7,273 bases of DNA, taken from MB-PLM-2 sp964385715. Lineage in GTDB: Bacteria > Planctomycetota > Planctomycetia > Pirellulales > UBA7805. Of the stretch, positions 5,591 through 7,273 are shown one piece after another. A program made the translations under genes and the position numbers. The stretch is from assembly GCA_964385715.1 (NCBI GenBank), contig CAYLRE010000247.1, positions 1 to 7,273 of the forward strand, given 5' to 3'. A model generated the notes under the pieces. That model saw only the letters and a program-made list of their open reading frames with translations. It had not been told where the DNA came from and ran no database searches. Within the stretch, counting starts at the first letter, position 1. The number at the start of each line of letters is the position of its first letter.

Positions 5591-7150
5591 ATGAAACTGC
5601 CCCTGGACCGACGATTTCTTGTTCGCCGCCGGGCGCTAGCGGCCACTCTCGCCCTGCTCGGCTCGCTGCTGTTCTTCTCCCCTGCCCTGGCCGACGCCGT
5701 CGCCGGCAACAAGAAGCTGCCCAACGTCGTGCTGATCATGACGGATAATCAAGGCCAATGGACGCTCGGCTGCTACGGCAACGAGGATATCAAGACGCCC
5801 AACATCGATCGCCTCTCCGCCGAAGGGATGCAGTTCAATCGGGCCTATTCCAACAACGCGGTTTGCTCGCCCACGCGGGCTTCTTGGCTCACCGGGCTGA
5901 TGCCGTCGCAGCATGGTGTGCATCGCTTTCTGACTCTCGATGTGATGATGGGCCCGAAGGCGTACAGCACGCTCGACGAATTCGAGTCACTGCCAGAAGT
6001 TTTGAACGACGCTGGCTACAACTGCGGGCTGGTCGGCAAGTGGCACCTTGGCGGGCACATGACCCCACAAGAAGGATTCAGCTACTGGGTCACGAAGTCT
6101 CGCGGCCATACCGCCAGCTTCTACAACGACGAGATCATCGAAGACGGCAAGGTCCGCCGGCACCCGGAGCACATCACGCCGTTTTGGACGAAGCACGCCA
6201 AGCGATTCCTGGATGAGAGCCAGGCGGGCGAGAAAAAGGACAAGCCGTTCTTCCTATTCCTCTCTTATAACGGGCCCTATTCGCTCGGGTCGGCGATTAA
6301 ACCGGAACCGAAGAACAAGTTCGCCCAGCTGTACGAGAATAATCCGATGAAGTCGTTCCCGCGCGAGGGCATGCATCCTTGGATGTACAGTCCGCACCAG
6401 CGGCAGCACGTGGAGAATGTGACGTCGATGCGGAACATGGCCTCGCAGATCAGCATGGTCGACGAGGGCGTGGGCGAGGTGATGGCCAAGCTGAAGGAGC
6501 TCGGCCTGGATGACGACACGATCGTGGTCTTCACCGCCGATCAAGGAACGGCCGGCGGCCACGGCGGTTTTTGGGGGATGGGCGATCACACTCGCCCGCT
6601 CACGGCGCGCGATCAGTGCATGCAGATTCCGCTGCTCATTCGCCACTCCGGAAAGATCCCCGCCGGTAAAAAGATCGAAGACCACGTGGCGAATTACGAC
6701 TTCTACCCGACTCTGCTCAATTACCTGGGGCTGGAGGAGCGAATCCCCGAGAAGCCGGCACTGCCAGGGCGAAACTTCGCGCCAATGCTGCGGGGCGAGG
6801 AGATCCCCGACTGGGATAACACGGTCTTCTACGACTTCGAGACGATCCGCGTGATTCGCACCGAGAATTGGAAGTACGTGGAGCGAATGCGACCGAAGCC
6901 GAACACGCTCTATCACTTGAAGAGCGAGTTGTACGATCTGAAGAACGACCCCGGCGAGATGAACAACCTGTTCGACAAGACGATGAACTACAACACCACG
7001 ATCGCCCTGCGGCGGCGGCTGTTCGAGTTCTTCGACAAACACTCCGACCCCAAGTGGGACCTCTGGCACGGCGGCGGCATGAAAGGCGGCCTCATGCTCG
7101 GCAAAGATGCCTACCGCGACCCACCCAGCCGGCTGAGTCTGGAGGAGTAG
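5591..7150 (+). CDS. Secreted arylsulfatase-type sulfatase, CSPTR motif
   Basis: This 519-residue protein is a complete S1-type sulfatase. A signal peptide covers 1-34 with an RR-rich start (DRRFLVRRRAL, not a clean twin-arginine motif) and an ALA cleavage site. The active-site Cys is C92 in C-S-P-T-R96, the canonical formylglycine motif. Other elements are D52 (IMTDNQG), K150 and H152 (VGKWHLGG), and D317 (FTADQGTAGGHGG). Several usual residues are replaced: the second Asp near 52 is N53, the His-bearing loop reads SYNGPY (225-230), and the Asn after D317 is Q318. The Lys normally before 'EEG-RVP' is not evident; that stretch is HTRPLTARDQCMQIPLLIRH (333-352). These look like features of one sulfatase branch, not damage. 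The C-terminal subdomain is intact (ELYDLKNDPGEMNNL, 446-460). The natural substrate cannot be read from the sequence. It is separated from upstream genes by a repeat-rich region, so it is probably transcribed alone. Confidence 0.95.
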   Translation: MKLPLDRRFLVRRRALAATLALLGSLLFFSPALADAVAGNKKLPNVVLIMTDNQGQWTLGCYGNEDIKTPNIDRLSAEGMQFNRAYSNNAVCSPTRASWLTGLMPSQHGVHRFLTLDVMMGPKAYSTLDEFESLPEVLNDAGYNCGLVGKWHLGGHMTPQEGFSYWVTKSRGHTASFYNDEIIEDGKVRRHPEHITPFWTKHAKRFLDESQAGEKKDKPFFLFLSYNGPYSLGSAIKPEPKNKFAQLYENNPMKSFPREGMHPWMYSPHQRQHVENVTSMRNMASQISMVDEGVGEVMAKLKELGLDDDTIVVFTADQGTAGGHGGFWGMGDHTRPLTARDQCMQIPLLIRHSGKIPAGKKIEDHVANYDFYPTLLNYLGLEERIPEKPALPGRNFAPMLRGEEIPDWDNTVFYDFETIRVIRTENWKYVERMRPKPNTLYHLKSELYDLKNDPGEMNNLFDKTMNYNTTIALRRRLFEFFDKHSDPKWDLWHGGGMKGGLMLGKDAYRDPPSRLSLEE

Positions 7151-7227
7151 GAGGTGGGGAGGTTGGGGTGTTTGTTCTCCGGCAGGAGCCTGGCCCTTCG
7201 CGAAAACTCGCGTGCCCCCGTCGTAGT

Positions 7228-7256
7228 TGTAGGTCGGGCTGTGCCTGACGGAACCC
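7228..7256 (+). repeat. Small hairpin repeat, copy 2
   Basis: The stem gtcgggc (7233-7239) / gcctgac (7243-7249) has 7 pairs including one G-T, with loop TGT, between tgtagg and ggaaccc. It is the second member of the family at 5158-5186. It lies 78 bases past the sulfatase stop. Between the two, 7151-7227 holds only a short cgcga/tcgcg stem (7199-7203/7208-7212) without a T-run, so no terminator is called. Confidence 0.7.
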
Positions 7257-7273
7257 GGGCAGGGCCGATTGAA

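Noticed and set aside
6254..7069. Minus-strand frame of 271 codons inside the second sulfatase gene
   Set aside because: It is a high-GC shadow of a clearly conserved sulfatase and has no recognisable family pattern.
7177..7212. Short stems after the second sulfatase (ctcc/ggag, cgcga/tcgcg) as a terminator
   Set aside because: Stems of 4 and 5 pairs without a T-run; too weak to call.

Overview
The window looks like chromosomal DNA of a planctomycete, most likely a member of the Pirellulales. This rests on three things: two secreted sulfatases of types that are expanded in that phylum, small membrane proteins carrying the planctomycete 'RRW-LQFSL' style membrane-entry motif, and a secreted HEAT-like protein with a C-terminal block typical of the phylum. 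The intergenic DNA is also full of short interspersed palindromic repeats of kinds I remember from Pirellulales genomes. The taxon is an inference; there is no rRNA or other marker gene here.

Layout. Bases 1-69 are one copy of an interspersed repeat. A small single-pass membrane protein (191-667, minus) is divergent from an SRPBCC/AHSA1-type protein (811-1251, plus). Next come three minus-strand genes with short gaps, a probable operon read from about 4080 leftwards: a secreted sulfatase (2565-4043), a cysteine-rich unknown protein (2006-2533) and a four-helix membrane protein (1275-1979). The 173-bp divergent region 4044-4216 serves this operon and a secreted HEAT-like protein (4217-5119, plus). 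It contains a perfect 9-bp dyad with a -10-like TATCAT in its loop. The 471-bp region 5120-5590 has no gene but holds four different repeat families side by side, including an inverted second copy of the 1-69 repeat. A second secreted sulfatase (5591-7150, plus) follows, and the window ends in a second copy of a small hairpin repeat.

How the genes work together. The two sulfatases carry signal peptides and formylglycine-type cysteine motifs, so they should act outside the cytoplasm on sulfated substrates, probably polysaccharides or their fragments. They belong to clearly different sulfatase branches. No formylglycine-generating enzyme, transporter or glycoside hydrolase is in the window, so this is not a complete utilisation locus. 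The remaining genes have no obvious biochemical link to sulfate release.

I see no new defence system, CRISPR array, transposase, tRNA or rRNA. The most interesting material is the repeat architecture: an inverted pair enclosing about 5.2 kb, a hairpin family whose two copies differ by a paired base change in the stem, and a direct pair enclosing the second sulfatase gene.
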